From Dongia_B soli (lineage in GTDB: Bacteria > Pseudomonadota > Alphaproteobacteria > Dongiales > Dongiaceae): 64,000 nt of DNA. Under the pieces are notes generated by a model. It did not search any database. It was not told the DNA's origin and saw only the letters and a program-made list of their open reading frames with translations. The stretch covers positions 201,449 through 265,448 of the forward strand of contig NZ_JAXCLW010000005.1 of the NCBI RefSeq assembly GCF_034044715.1, given 5' to 3'. Shown one piece after another: positions 34,744 to 43,837 of the stretch (positions are counted from its first letter, which is position 1; each line of letters begins with the position of its first letter). A program made the position numbers and the translations under genes.

Positions 34744-35034
34744 TCATCCCACGATGTCGTGGTAGAGATCGCGCCAAGTCGGATTCAGTTTCTCGATCGC
34801 GGCGATCTTCCAGGCGCGCGGCCAGTGTTTGAGGGTCTTCTCCCGCTGGATCGCTGCGCGTATGTCCGGCGTCGTCTCAAACCAGACAAGTTGCGTCACG
34901 CCATAGCGTTCCGTGAATCCATTGACCAAGCCATCGCGATGTTCGGCCATACGCCGGACGAGATCATTCGTGACGCCCACATAGAGCGTCCCATGACGAT
35001 CGCTTGCCAGCATGTAGACGAAGTAATCGCGCAT
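34744..35034 (-). CDS. GIY-YIG nuclease-superfamily protein
   Basis: 96 residues. RDYFVYMLASDRHGTLYVGV carries the GIY-YIG-like pair (FVYML and LYVGV), followed by TNDLVRRMAEHRDG (Arg) and LVWFETTPDIRAAIQREKTL with the conserved Glu. The family covers small UPF0213-type proteins, often of unknown biological role, and structurally specific nucleases. ATG at 35032-35034 is chosen because upstream sequence is not conserved-looking. It sits between repeat copies, convergent with the pentapeptide-repeat gene. Confidence 0.9.
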   Translation of the reverse strand: MRDYFVYMLASDRHGTLYVGVTNDLVRRMAEHRDGLVNGFTERYGVTQLVWFETTPDIRAAIQREKTLKHWPRAWKIAAIEKLNPTWRDLYHDIVG

Positions 35035-35109
35035 GAGAGGTGAGCACCGTGGCGGATAAGTCCGTATTGGAGCCGCTTCATATGGCGGCGTCAAGCATAT
35101 GACTTTCTT

Positions 35110-35825
35110 CAGTCGCTCCGGTGGACCCTCGGATCAAGTCCGAGGGTGACAAGCTTGTTGTTAGGGGCGGTGTGCGACGACGGCGACGAACTGGATGAAG
35201 AGCGGTGTCACCGGTCATCGCCGGATGTTCATGGCACATCCGGTTGTCACCCTCGGGCTTGACCCGAGGGTCCATGGTTGCGGCTGAAGATGACGTCACC
35301 TGCTTGACGCCGATCTCCGCGACGGCATCGGGTTAACTGCATTGCTCTTCAATCCTGCGCGGCCTCTGCCATGGACCCGCGGGTCAAGTCCGAGGGTGAC
35401 AAGCTTGTTGTTATGGGCGGGGTGCGACGACGGCGACGAACTGGATGAAGAGCGGTGTCACCGGTCATCGCCGGATGTTCATGGCACATCCGGTTGTCAC
35501 CCTCGGGCTTGACCCGAGGGTCCATGGTTGCGGCTGAAGATGACGTCACCTGCTTGACGCCGATCTCCGCGACGGCATTGGTGAACTGCGTTGCTCTTCA
35601 ATCCTGCGCGCCGTCCACCATGGACCCTCGGATCAAGTCCGAGGGTGACAAGCTTGCCGGTTGTGGATGGCATGCGACGCCGGCGACGAACTGGATGAAG
35701 AGCGGTGTCACCGGTCATCGCAGAATGTTCATGACACATCCGGTTGTCACGCTAGGATCATGTCCGAGGGTACAACCGGATGGCATCCCCGCTGTGCGGC
35801 CGGCGTCGGCGGGTCCATGGTGCGG
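35110..35825. repeat. Tandem composite palindromic repeat array (period 250 bp)
   Basis: CTGGATGAAG recurs at 35191, 35441 and 35691, exactly 250 bp apart, each with GTCATCGCCGGATG or GTCATCGCAGAATG and palindromes in both orientations. The same unit reappears at 36484, beyond the Cys-rich protein gene. No other gene in 35035-35969. Confidence 0.9.
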
Positions 35826-35969
35826 CCGCGCATAAACCTTGCAAGGTGCATCCCAAGCGCAGCCGTCAGTCGGTCGGGCGGAAATTTAAGCTGCCGGGAA
35901 GGAACCTTGCTATAGGGCAGAATTGTTCTCGCAGGAGTCCGCAACCAGCCATCCATGAGGGAGCGAGCC

Positions 35970-36302
35970 ATGCAGATGATTTCGGCCGAGATGCAAAGCT
36001 GCGTCGAGAACTGTCTCAACTGCTATGAGACCTGCATCAAGACATCCATGCACCATTGCCTGGAAGCAGGTGGAAAGCATGTCGCGCCACAGCATTTCCG
36101 CCTCATGTCGACCTGCGCCGAGATTTGCCGCGCCGCCGCGGCCGTCATGCTGATCGGCACATCGCATCACCGCAATCTTTGCCGCGTTTGCGCCGAGGTC
36201 TGCGAAGATTGCGGCCAGGACTGCGAGCGGATCGGCGATATGCAGGAATGCGTCGAGGCCTGCCGCCGCTGCGCCGAAACCTGCCGGAGCATGTCGGCTT
36301 GA
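35970..36302 (+). CDS. Four-helix-bundle copper-binding protein (DUF326/Csp type)
   Basis: 110 residues with about 17 Cys in CxxxC and CxxC spacing: MQSCVENCLNCYETCIKTSM, HHCLEAGGKH, CAEICRAAAAVML, CRVCAEVCEDCGQDC, MQECVEACRRCAETCRSM. This is the Cys-lined helix bundle that stores Cu(I). No signal peptide, so cytosolic (Csp3-like). ATG 35970 follows GGGAG; an earlier ATG at 35955 lacks one. It is embedded in the repeat array, with no copper exporter or regulator nearby, so it probably has its own regulation. Confidence 0.92.
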   Translation: MQMISAEMQSCVENCLNCYETCIKTSMHHCLEAGGKHVAPQHFRLMSTCAEICRAAAAVMLIGTSHHRNLCRVCAEVCEDCGQDCERIGDMQECVEACRRCAETCRSMSA

Positions 36303-36364
36303 GGTGTCGGAGGCAAGCGCGCCGCTCAGCATCGAAGGCGGCTGCTTAGCCGGCCTTCGTTCGG

Positions 36365-36710
36365 TGTGTCTTTCGTCAGTCGCCCCGATGGACCCGCCGA
36401 CGAAGGTCGGCCTGCGCCGACGGTGATCAAGCCCGAGCGTGACAAGCTTGCTGGTTGTGGATGGCGTGCGACGCCGGCGACGAACTGGATGAAGAGCGGT
36501 GTCACCGGTCATCGCAGGATGTTCATGACATACTCACTTGTCACCCTCGGGCTTGACCCGAGGGTCCACGGTGGAAGCTGAAGAGTAGCTCCTGAGCTTG
36601 ACACCGCCGAACGCGGCGACGGCATCGGGTGAACCGCGCCGCTCTTCTATCCTGCGCGGCCTTTGCCATGGACCCTCGGATCAAGCCGAGGGTGACAACC
36701 TTGTTTGTTG
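36365..36710. repeat. Composite palindromic repeats, including a nested-palindrome variant
   Basis: A variant copy at about 36389-36440 has CCGCCGACGAAGGTCGGCCT in its core, then the 250-bp-type unit (CTGGATGAAG at 36484, GTCATCGCAGGATG at 36506) and normal palindromes at 36540 and 36668. The rest of 36303-37052 has no recognisable gene. Confidence 0.85.
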
Positions 36711-37052
36711 CCGGCGCCGTGCGCCGTGCGACGCCATCGATATCGGTGTTGCGATGGCGGAGGTCGGGTGAGGTGGTCTGCCAGAGAAGCCATGCCGCCG
36801 ACCGAAGCAATACCCCAACCCTGCCGGCGACGCAGGGCTGGCTCGGCGAATTTGGGGCTTTCCGGGAGGGTGGGGCTCGGCTAGGTAAGGGCCAGGCAAA
36901 GAGAGACTAGTTCGGCCAGGCCCTGCTGCCGCGCCCGGAGAAGGCATATTGTCTTCCGGTCGCGCGCAGAGCGTCAGGAAGACGATCAGGAGTATCTTGG
37001 CCGATTCTTCCTGAAATCGATTTCATTTCTTCTGCGTGACCCGGCGGCCGGC

Positions 37053-37943
37053 ATGACATCCTCGAAAGCGTTCAATCTCGGCATCGGACTGTATCTGGCC
37101 GGCGTGTTCTTCTTCGCCGCCAATGACGCGCTCGGCAAATGGCTGATCGCCGATTACGGCGTCGGGCAGTTGATGCTGCTGCGCTCGGTCGGCGCAGTGC
37201 CGATCCTGCTGCTGGTGGCGGGGCTGACGCGGACCAAGCTCACCCTGAAAGGCCAGTGGGGGCTGCATGTTTTTCGCATCCTCTGCCAGGCGGGGGATTC
37301 CTTCTGCTTCTATTATTCGACGCGCAGCATGCCGCTGGCCGATGTAATGACCTATTACATGGCGGCGCCTTTGATCATCACCGCGCTGTCGCCCTTTTTG
37401 CTGGGCGAGAAGGTGCGGCTGTTCCGCTGGACGGCGGTGATCGTCGGTTTCATCGGCGTCGTCATCGCTTTGCAGCCGACGGGCGAGGCCTTCTCGCCGG
37501 TCGCTTTCATCGCCTTGGCCGGGGCGGCGATGTTCGGCCTTGCCGTCGTCGTCACCAAGCAATTGAGCGATGTGCATTGGCTGCCGCTGGTGAGCTGGCA
37601 GTTCATCGGCGCCGGGCTGATCGGTGCCGCGACCGTGCCCTTCGCCTGGGTCGCGCCGAGCCTGCTCGATCTTGGCCTGATGTTCCTGGTGGGGATCGTC
37701 GCCGCCATGTGTTTCGTGCTGATCACCAAGGCCCTGGCGCTCGCACCTGCCTCGCTGCTGGCGCCGTTCCAATATTCGGCGATCTTCTGGGCGGCGCTGA
37801 TGGGCTGGCTGGTCTGGGGCGACAAGATGACGCCGCCGGTCCTGATCGGCAATATCATCATCATCGCCAGCGGCCTGGTCATCTTCTACCGCGAGCGGCG
37901 GTTGCAGGTTGCCGTCACCGATGCGGTCGAACCGATTCCTTGA
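37053..37943 (+). CDS. EamA/DMT-superfamily transporter
   Basis: 296 residues with about ten membrane helices in two EamA halves: FNLGIGLYLAGVFFFAANDA, LADVMTYYMAAPLIITALSP, FRWTAVIVGFIGVVIALQP, VAFIALAGAAMFGLAVVVTK, AAMCFVLITKALALAPASLL, APFQYSAIFWAALMGWLVWG. The final LVIFYRERRLQVAVTD is a cytoplasmic tail. Such proteins export or import metabolites (amino acids, nucleotide precursors) with unknown specificity. ATG 37053. The next gene converges 9 bases after its stop. A palindrome-rich region lies upstream. Confidence 0.9.
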   Translation: MTSSKAFNLGIGLYLAGVFFFAANDALGKWLIADYGVGQLMLLRSVGAVPILLLVAGLTRTKLTLKGQWGLHVFRILCQAGDSFCFYYSTRSMPLADVMTYYMAAPLIITALSPFLLGEKVRLFRWTAVIVGFIGVVIALQPTGEAFSPVAFIALAGAAMFGLAVVVTKQLSDVHWLPLVSWQFIGAGLIGAATVPFAWVAPSLLDLGLMFLVGIVAAMCFVLITKALALAPASLLAPFQYSAIFWAALMGWLVWGDKMTPPVLIGNIIIIASGLVIFYRERRLQVAVTDAVEPIP

Positions 37944-37951
37944 GATAGCGG

Positions 37952-39739
37952 CTATCGCCAGAGATTGGTGCGGGCGAGGTCGATGATCTCGTCGCCGCGG
38001 CCGCTCATCACCGCCTTGAGCATATAGAGGGTGAAGCCCTTGGCCATCTCCGCCGTCACGGTGGGCGGCATCGGCAATTCGGTGCGCGAGACCACGGCGT
38101 CGATCAGGACCGGCCCGTCATGGGCGAAGGCGGCGGCGATGCCGTGATCGACCTCGCCGGGATCTTCCAGGCGGATGCCGCGGATGCCGATCGCCTCGGC
38201 CATGGCGGCGAAATTGGGATTGGTGAGGCCGGTGCCGGTGGGCAGGAAGCCGGTCGATTTCTGCTCCACCTCGATAAAGCCGAGGGCGCCGTTATTGAAG
38301 ACCACGACCTTCACCGGCAGGCCGAGCTGCGTCAGGGTCAGAAGATCGCCCATCAGCATGGTGAAACCGCCATCGCCGGAGAGCGAGATCACCTGGCGCT
38401 TCGGATAGGCGGCCTGGGCGCCGATCGCCTGGGCCATGGCATTGGCCATGGAGCCGTGCCAGAAGGAACCGATCAGCCGCCGGTCGCCATTCATCTTCAG
38501 ATAGCGCGCGGCCCAGACGGTGGGCAGGCCGACATCGCAGGTGAAGACGGCATCGTCGGCGGCGCGGTCGCTGAGCGCCTTGGCGACTTGCTGCGGATGG
38601 ATCGGCTTCGTGCCCGGCTTGCCGATGGCGAGGTCGTCCAGTTGATTGCGGGTGCGGTTGTAATGCGCCACAGCATTGTCGAGATGGCGGCGGTCCCGGC
38701 GCTCGTTCAGCAGCGGCAGCAAGGCGCGGATCGTGGCGCCGACATCGCCGACCAGGCCGAGATCGAGCGGGGTGCGGCGGCCGAGCTGTCCGGCGCGCAG
38801 ATCGATCTGCGCCACGCGCACCTCGCTGCCGCGGCCGGCCGATTTCGGATAGAACTGACGATAGGGAAAATCGGTGCCGAGCATCAGCAGGATGTCGCAA
38901 TCGAGCATCGCATAATAGCCGGAAGAAAAGCCGATGAGGCCGGTCATGCCGACATCATAGGGATTGTCCCATTCGACATGTTCCTTGCCCTTGAGCGCAT
39001 GGACCATCGGCGCCTTCAGCTTCTCGCCCAGCGCCAGCAATTCGTCATGGGCGCCGGCGCAACCGGAGCCGCACAGCAAGGTGACACGAGCGTTTTCGCC
39101 ATTGCCATTCTCGCCAGTGCCATTCTCGCCATTGCCGTTCAGCAGCGCGGCGAGCTTGCGCAAATCGGCCTCGGCCGGCACGGTCACCGGCACATGGGGC
39201 AGCAGGCCGGCCGGTTTCGGCGCCGGCGCTTCCGCCGCCTTCTGCAGCGCGACATCACCGGGCAGCACCAGGACCGAGACGCCGCCTTTGCCGAGCGCCT
39301 CGCGGATGGCGATCTCCAGGCTGCGCGGCATCTGCGCCGGGCTGGAGATCAGCTCGCTGTAATGGCTGCATTCGCGGAACAGTTCCTGGGGATGGGTTTC
39401 CTGGAAATAGCCGGAGCCGATTTCCGGCGAGGGGATATGCGCGGCGATGGCGAGGACCGGCAGACGCGAGCGGTGGCAGTCGAAGAGGCCATTGATGAGA
39501 TGGAGATTGCCCGGCCCGCAACTGCCGGCACAAACGGCGAGCCGGCCGCTGAGATGCGCCTCGGCCCCGGCGGCGAAGGCGGCCACTTCCTCGTGCCGCA
39601 CATGCAGCCAGTCGATCTCGCCCTGGCGGCGCAAGGCGTCGGTCACGCCGTTGAGGCTGTCGCCGACCACGCCATAGATGCGCTTGACGCCGGCGGCGGC
39701 GAGGGTGGCGGCGAGTTGATCGGCGACGGTCTCTGGCAT
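37952..39739 (-). CDS. poxB: Thiamine-diphosphate enzyme, pyruvate dehydrogenase (quinone)/PoxB-like
   Basis: 595 residues. The catalytic Glu lies in WLHVRHEEVAAFAAGAEAHL (Glu50), followed by the domain-typical CAGSCGPGNLHLINGLFDC. The ThDP motif is SLSGDGGFTMLMGDLLTLTQ to VVVFNNGALGFI. VPVTVPAEADLRKLAALLNG and the FAD/central domain VTLLCGSGCAGAHDELLALG complete the POX family. PoxB oxidises pyruvate to acetate + CO2, feeding electrons to quinone. The C-terminal VMSGRGDEIIDLARTNL is like the membrane-binding helix region. An NGENG repeat insert around residue 203-218 comes from 15-bp repeats. Acetolactate-synthase-like function is the main alternative. ATG at 39737-39739. Confidence 0.88.
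   Translation of the reverse strand: MPETVADQLAATLAAAGVKRIYGVVGDSLNGVTDALRRQGEIDWLHVRHEEVAAFAAGAEAHLSGRLAVCAGSCGPGNLHLINGLFDCHRSRLPVLAIAAHIPSPEIGSGYFQETHPQELFRECSHYSELISSPAQMPRSLEIAIREALGKGGVSVLVLPGDVALQKAAEAPAPKPAGLLPHVPVTVPAEADLRKLAALLNGNGENGTGENGNGENARVTLLCGSGCAGAHDELLALGEKLKAPMVHALKGKEHVEWDNPYDVGMTGLIGFSSGYYAMLDCDILLMLGTDFPYRQFYPKSAGRGSEVRVAQIDLRAGQLGRRTPLDLGLVGDVGATIRALLPLLNERRDRRHLDNAVAHYNRTRNQLDDLAIGKPGTKPIHPQQVAKALSDRAADDAVFTCDVGLPTVWAARYLKMNGDRRLIGSFWHGSMANAMAQAIGAQAAYPKRQVISLSGDGGFTMLMGDLLTLTQLGLPVKVVVFNNGALGFIEVEQKSTGFLPTGTGLTNPNFAAMAEAIGIRGIRLEDPGEVDHGIAAAFAHDGPVLIDAVVSRTELPMPPTVTAEMAKGFTLYMLKAVMSGRGDEIIDLARTNLWR
39097..39140 (-). repeat. 15-bp minisatellite inside the PoxB-like gene
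   Basis: Minus-strand AATGGCGAGAATGGC-type units (one copy has ACT for AAT) are repeated about three times, encoding NGNGENGTGENGNGEN. In frame. Confidence 0.8.
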
Positions 39740-40109
39740 GGCGGGCTCCGGTTGCGAGGAGAACGGATATGCGGGCGAGATGCGTATGCGCGGGGTTGGC
39801 GCCGGCTACTATCGAGCCATCCCCTGCATACGGCAAGATGCAAATGGCGGGCGGCGGATCACAGATGCGCGCGGTAATCAGAAGGACAGGTTCGTGCCGT
39901 CGCCACCATGGACCCTCGGATCAAGTCCGAGGGTGACAATAGAGAAGTGATTGCGCAGCCTGCGATGGCCGGTCATATCATGGCCGTTATCATATCGTGC
40001 CAGCCGGCATCGCCCCCACACCGACGACCCCCGCTTGTCACCCTCGGACTTGATCCGTGGGTCCATGGAGGATACCAAGCTGGATAGACTGAGCAGCGAA
40101 GAAGGATCG
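39740..40109. repeat. Intergenic stretch with a composite palindromic repeat
   Basis: Palindromes at about 39906-39943 and 40032-40072 face each other across a spacer that includes GGCCGGTCATATCATGG in place of the usual motif. 39740-39900 may contain the PoxB promoter. No gene. Confidence 0.7.
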
Positions 40110-40733
40110 ATGACGATGCGTGACGAGAGCAAGCGCGACAGCAATCTCGCCGAGCGCGACGACGCAGCATCCTTCCAGCAGCGCGTCAAGCCCTGGATGA
40201 TGGCCTGCTTCGGCGCGGAGATCGCCGCCGATAGGACGGAACGCAATCACCGTTTCCTGGAGGAAGCGCTGGAACTGGTGCAGTCCTGCGGCGCGACACA
40301 AGAGGAGGCGCGTCACCTGGTCGATTACGTTTATGGCCGCCCGGCCGGCGAGAGGACGCAGGAAATCGGCGGCGTGATGGTGACGCTGGCCGCCCTCTGC
40401 CTCGCCCATGGGGAGGACATGCATGCGGCCGGCGAAGCCGAGCTTGCCCGCATCTGGACCAAGGTCGATGAGATCCGCGACCGGCAATTGACCAAGCCGC
40501 GCCAGGCAAATGAAAGCCGGATAGAGAAAAACTGGCAGCCGACCCATCGCCATTACAAAGGCGGCCTCTACCGCGTGCTGTTCGAGGCGATCCACACGGA
40601 AACCGAAGAACCGATGACCGTCTACCAGACACCGGATGGCCGGAACTGGGTTCGTCCCGCCGCGATGTTCAACGACACTTTGCCCGATGGCCGGCGGCGC
40701 TTTGCGCCGATTGCGGCCGATGCGGCCGACTGA
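40110..40733 (+). CDS. MazG-like/DUF1653 two-domain protein
   Basis: 207 residues. Residues 20-125 (FQQRVKPWMMACFGAEIAAD, NHRFLEEALELVQSCGATQE, LVDYVYGRPAGERTQEIGGV) are like the phage and bacterial MazG-like NTP-pyrophosphohydrolase helices, which have E-E-x-x-E-type metal ligands. Residues 140-195 (HRHYKGGLYRVLFEAIHTET, YQTPDGRNWVRPAAMFND) match DUF1653. It might remove non-canonical nucleotides. ATG 40110 follows GAAGAAGG; the frame open from 39951 translates repeat sequence. The beta-propeller gene follows after 35 bases. Confidence 0.8.
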   Translation: MTMRDESKRDSNLAERDDAASFQQRVKPWMMACFGAEIAADRTERNHRFLEEALELVQSCGATQEEARHLVDYVYGRPAGERTQEIGGVMVTLAALCLAHGEDMHAAGEAELARIWTKVDEIRDRQLTKPRQANESRIEKNWQPTHRHYKGGLYRVLFEAIHTETEEPMTVYQTPDGRNWVRPAAMFNDTLPDGRRRFAPIAADAAD

Positions 40734-40768
40734 TCGAGGCGGCGGCAGTCTCACGATGGAGGGCGATC

Positions 40769-41782
40769 ATGGCAGGCATCTCTTACCACCGGATATTCGC
40801 CGCCTTTGCTGTGGCGGCCGCGATCTGGCTCGTCTCGCCGGCAATGCAGGCGCAGGCCGAGACTTCGCCCTTGGTCCTGGAAACGCGGATTCCGCTGGCA
40901 GATGTGGCGGGGCGCATCGATCATCTGGCGGTCGATCTGCAGCAGGGCCGCTTGTTCGTGGCGGAGCTCGGCAACAATACCGTGGATGTGATCAGTCTCG
41001 CATCAGGCAAGGTCATCCATCGGATCGACGGGTTGAAGGAGCCGCAGGGGCTGGGTTTCATCCCGCAGCAGAATCTCCTGGTCATCGCCAATGGCGGCGA
41101 CGGTTCGGTCTGGTTCGTGCGGACAACCGACTGGTCCCTGGCGGGAAAGATCGAGCTGGGCGATGACGCCGATAACGTGCGCATCGATGCAGCGACGGGC
41201 CGGGTGATTGTCGGCTATGGCGATGGCGCGCTTGCGGTGATCGATCCGCTGAGCTTGCGCCAAGTGGGCGATATCAAGCTGCCGGGTCATCCGGAGGGCT
41301 TCCGGCTGGATCCCGCGGCGCAGCGGGCATTCGTGAATATCCCCGATGCCCGGCGCATCGTTGCCGCTGATCTAAGGTCTTTTAAGGTGATCGCCACATG
41401 GAAGATGGCCGATTATGCCGAGCATTTTCCGATGGCGCTCGATCATCCCGGCGGCGAACTGGCGATCGTCTTCCGCCAGCCCGCGATGCTGGCTCTCCTG
41501 GATTCCCGCACCGGCGCGATCCGTGAAAAGATGACGACCTGCGGCGATGCCGACGATGTTTTCTTTGATGACAAGCGCCAGCAGATCTATGTCAGCTGCG
41601 GCGCCGGCTCGGTCGACATCAAGCAGCATGGCGCGACAGGCTTGCGCGACCGGGCGATGGTGCCGACGGTGAAGGGGGCGCGGACCTCGCTCTTCGTGCC
41701 CGAGCTGGACCGACTATTCGTGGCGGCGCGCGCCGCGGAAAACGCGGGCGCTGCAATCCTCGTATTTCGGCCATTGCCTTAG
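40769..41782 (+). CDS. Exported YncE-like beta-propeller protein
   Basis: 337 residues. A signal peptide (MAGISYHRIFAAFAVAAAIW, cleavage after QAQA, about residue 30) leads to seven-bladed propeller repeats with NHL/YVTN spacing: IDHLAVDLQQGRLFVAELGN, LGFIPQQNLLVIANGGDGSV, RIDAATGRVIVGYGDGALAV, FRLDPAAQRAFVNIPDARRI, CGDADDVFFDDKRQQIYVSC, and LFVPELDRLFVAARAAE. It should fold in the periplasm and might bind peptides, metals or act as a scaffold; no active site visible. GGAG precedes ATG 40769. Follows the MazG-like gene, possibly as an operon. Confidence 0.85.
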   Translation: MAGISYHRIFAAFAVAAAIWLVSPAMQAQAETSPLVLETRIPLADVAGRIDHLAVDLQQGRLFVAELGNNTVDVISLASGKVIHRIDGLKEPQGLGFIPQQNLLVIANGGDGSVWFVRTTDWSLAGKIELGDDADNVRIDAATGRVIVGYGDGALAVIDPLSLRQVGDIKLPGHPEGFRLDPAAQRAFVNIPDARRIVAADLRSFKVIATWKMADYAEHFPMALDHPGGELAIVFRQPAMLALLDSRTGAIREKMTTCGDADDVFFDDKRQQIYVSCGAGSVDIKQHGATGLRDRAMVPTVKGARTSLFVPELDRLFVAARAAENAGAAILVFRPLP

Positions 41783-41956
41783 CCGCGATCGAGACGTGCC
41801 GCGCTCGTTCCTCCCGCTGCCTCGTGACTTTTCCGACAGTTTCTTGACGAAGCCCCAAGTCCTGATGATTCGGGGCGCGAGAGAAGTGTTGACCGGCCGT
41901 GAAAAACCGATCATTTACGAGATCTTAGCATCTGGCCGCGATCATGAGGCGGCGAA

Positions 41957-42490
41957 TTGTCCGAGCCATATCCGATGTCCATTATCCGTGAAGTCGATTT
42001 CGATCGCGAGCGCATCCGGTCGCCCTATCTGCGCATGCTTTTTGATTATTGGGAAAAGCTGCGTGGAGAACGGTTGGCGCCGGATGCGGGGGAGATCGAT
42101 CCTTTGGACATCCCGCGCAGTGCCTTGCCCTATATCATTCTCATCGATCTTGACGAGAGGCCCCTGCGGCCGCGCTACCGCTTGGTCGGGACCCATGGCG
42201 TGCAGGCCGCCGGCTGGGACTATACCGGCAAATATGTCGACGAGCTGGAACTTACAAGCACGGTGATGCAGGACGTCATGACCGACTTCATCTATGCGCT
42301 CGAGATGAAGCCGATGTATGCCAATTACGACTGGCCGTTGCGCGGCAATCGCGGCATCGTCAATGTCGAGCTGGTGCAATTGCCGCTGCTGGAAAATGGC
42401 GTGGTCACCCGTTGCTTCTGCGGCGAACACGTCGCCCAGGACCTCGACCTCTTCTCCGACGACACGCTGCCGATCCCCAAGGCGGAGTAG
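41957..42490 (+). CDS. PAS_5-type PAS domain protein
   Basis: 177 residues: VDFDRERIRSPYLRMLFDYW, GEIDPLDIPRSALPYIILID, LRPRYRLVGTHGVQAAGWDY, TGKYVDELELTSTVMQDVMT and KPMYANYDWPLRGNRGIVN. This is the same domain as at 24316 and 30401, in a more distant form. It probably senses or binds a small ligand. TTG 41957 is placed behind GAGGCGG; the ATG at 41975 (MSIIREVD) has no ribosome site. No adjacent partner. The three PAS_5 genes are scattered, so they are more likely old paralogs than a recent tandem duplication. Confidence 0.82.
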   Translation: MSEPYPMSIIREVDFDRERIRSPYLRMLFDYWEKLRGERLAPDAGEIDPLDIPRSALPYIILIDLDERPLRPRYRLVGTHGVQAAGWDYTGKYVDELELTSTVMQDVMTDFIYALEMKPMYANYDWPLRGNRGIVNVELVQLPLLENGVVTRCFCGEHVAQDLDLFSDDTLPIPKAE

Positions 42491-42863
42491 AGCGGGCGTT
42501 CGGCCGCTCAAGATGATTGCATCCAGGGGCGGAATCGAGGCGCTCGTCAGTCGCCACGATGGACCCTCGGATCAAGTCCGAGGGTGACAAGCTTGTTTGT
42601 GAGACGCAACCTGCGACCGCATTGCAAGCGGTGGCAACCTCACTTGTCAGTGATGTTGTGCGATGACTGCAACGCCACCCATTGCTATAGCCGCCTTCGC
42701 ACAATAACAACCGTGCCCCCGCTTGTCACCCTCGGGCTTGACCCGAGGGTCCATGAGTGATGTCGAGCGGTGTTGAGGGGTGCGACGATGACCGGCGATG
42801 ACGTGGTGCGATGCTGGTCGGCCGATGCAGGCTTTGATCATCGCACCACGCATCTTCGCACCG
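42491..42863. repeat. Composite palindromic repeats between convergent genes
   Basis: Palindromes at 42556-42592 and 42720-42755 face each other across a spacer with a GTGCGATGACTGCAACGCC block that is also found at 45308. No gene seen. Confidence 0.8.
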
Positions 42864-43685
42864 TCATTCCTTGATGAAGGCCAGCAGGTCGGCGTTGAAG
42901 CGGTCCTGATGCGTCTGCCCAAGGCCGTGGGGGGCGCCTTCGTAGATTTTCAGCGTGGCTTTGGGCACCAGTTTCGAGGACATCATCGCCGCGGCGCCGA
43001 GGGGGACGATCTGGTCGTCATCGCCATGCACGATCAGCGTCGGCACGTCGATCTTCTTCAGGTCCTCGGTGAAATCGGTTTCCGAGAATTGCTTGATGCA
43101 ATCGAGCTGGCCCTTGAGGCCGCCCATCATGCCCTGCAGCCAGAAGCTTTCGCGCAGACCTTCGGAGATCTTCGCGCCTTTGCGGTTATAGCCGTAGAAG
43201 GGCAGGGTCAGGTCCTTATAGAATTGCGCGCGGTCGTCGAAGGTGCCCTTGCGGATGCCGTCGAAGACGTCGATCGGCAGGCCGCCCGGATTCTTCTCGG
43301 TCTTCAGCATCAGCGGCGGCACCGCGCCGAGCAGCACCGCCTTGGCGACGCGCTTGGTGCCGTGCCGGCCGAGATAACGCGCGACTTCGCCACCGCCGGT
43401 AGAATGACCCACGATGATGATGTCGCGCAGGTCCAGTTTCTCGATCAGCTCGGCGAGGTCGTCGGCATATTGGTCCATGTGATTTCCGTCCCAGGTCTGG
43501 TCGGAACGGCCATGGCTGCGGCGATCATGGGCGATGACGCGGTAGCCGTGATTGCCGAGGAACACCATCTGCCCATCCCAGGCATCGGCGCTGAGCGGCC
43601 AGCCATGGGAGAAGACCACCGGCTGGCCTTTGCCATGATCTTTGTAAAAAATATTTGTGCCGTCCTTGGTGGTGAAGTTGCTCAT
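42864..43685 (-). CDS. Alpha/beta-hydrolase, non-heme chloroperoxidase/arylesterase-like
   Basis: 273 residues. VVFSHGWPLSADAWDGQMVF gives the oxyanion loop, IIIVGHSTGGGEVARYLGRH the nucleophile (Ser95), LIVHGDDDQIVPLGAAAMMS the acid, and YEGAPHGLGQTHQDRFNADL the His. The full pattern, including AHDRRSHGRSDQ, is that of cofactor-free haloperoxidases/arylesterases, which in vivo are probably esterases or perhydrolases. No signal peptide. ATG at 43683-43685 with an AAGGAGAA site. Single gene, transcribed away from the MFS gene's end. Confidence 0.92.
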   Translation of the reverse strand: MSNFTTKDGTNIFYKDHGKGQPVVFSHGWPLSADAWDGQMVFLGNHGYRVIAHDRRSHGRSDQTWDGNHMDQYADDLAELIEKLDLRDIIIVGHSTGGGEVARYLGRHGTKRVAKAVLLGAVPPLMLKTEKNPGGLPIDVFDGIRKGTFDDRAQFYKDLTLPFYGYNRKGAKISEGLRESFWLQGMMGGLKGQLDCIKQFSETDFTEDLKKIDVPTLIVHGDDDQIVPLGAAAMMSSKLVPKATLKIYEGAPHGLGQTHQDRFNADLLAFIKE

Positions 43686-43837
43686 GATGTTCTCCTTCGT
43701 CTTATCAGCTGACTGCGCGACGATGATGCGAGCATCGGCGGCGCAAGGCTAGTCTCTTTCGATGGCAGGCGGCTTCGTGCGGGTTTTGACCGCTCAATTA
43801 TGTCAGGGAATTTTGATATCGCTGGCCGCGCGATGTA

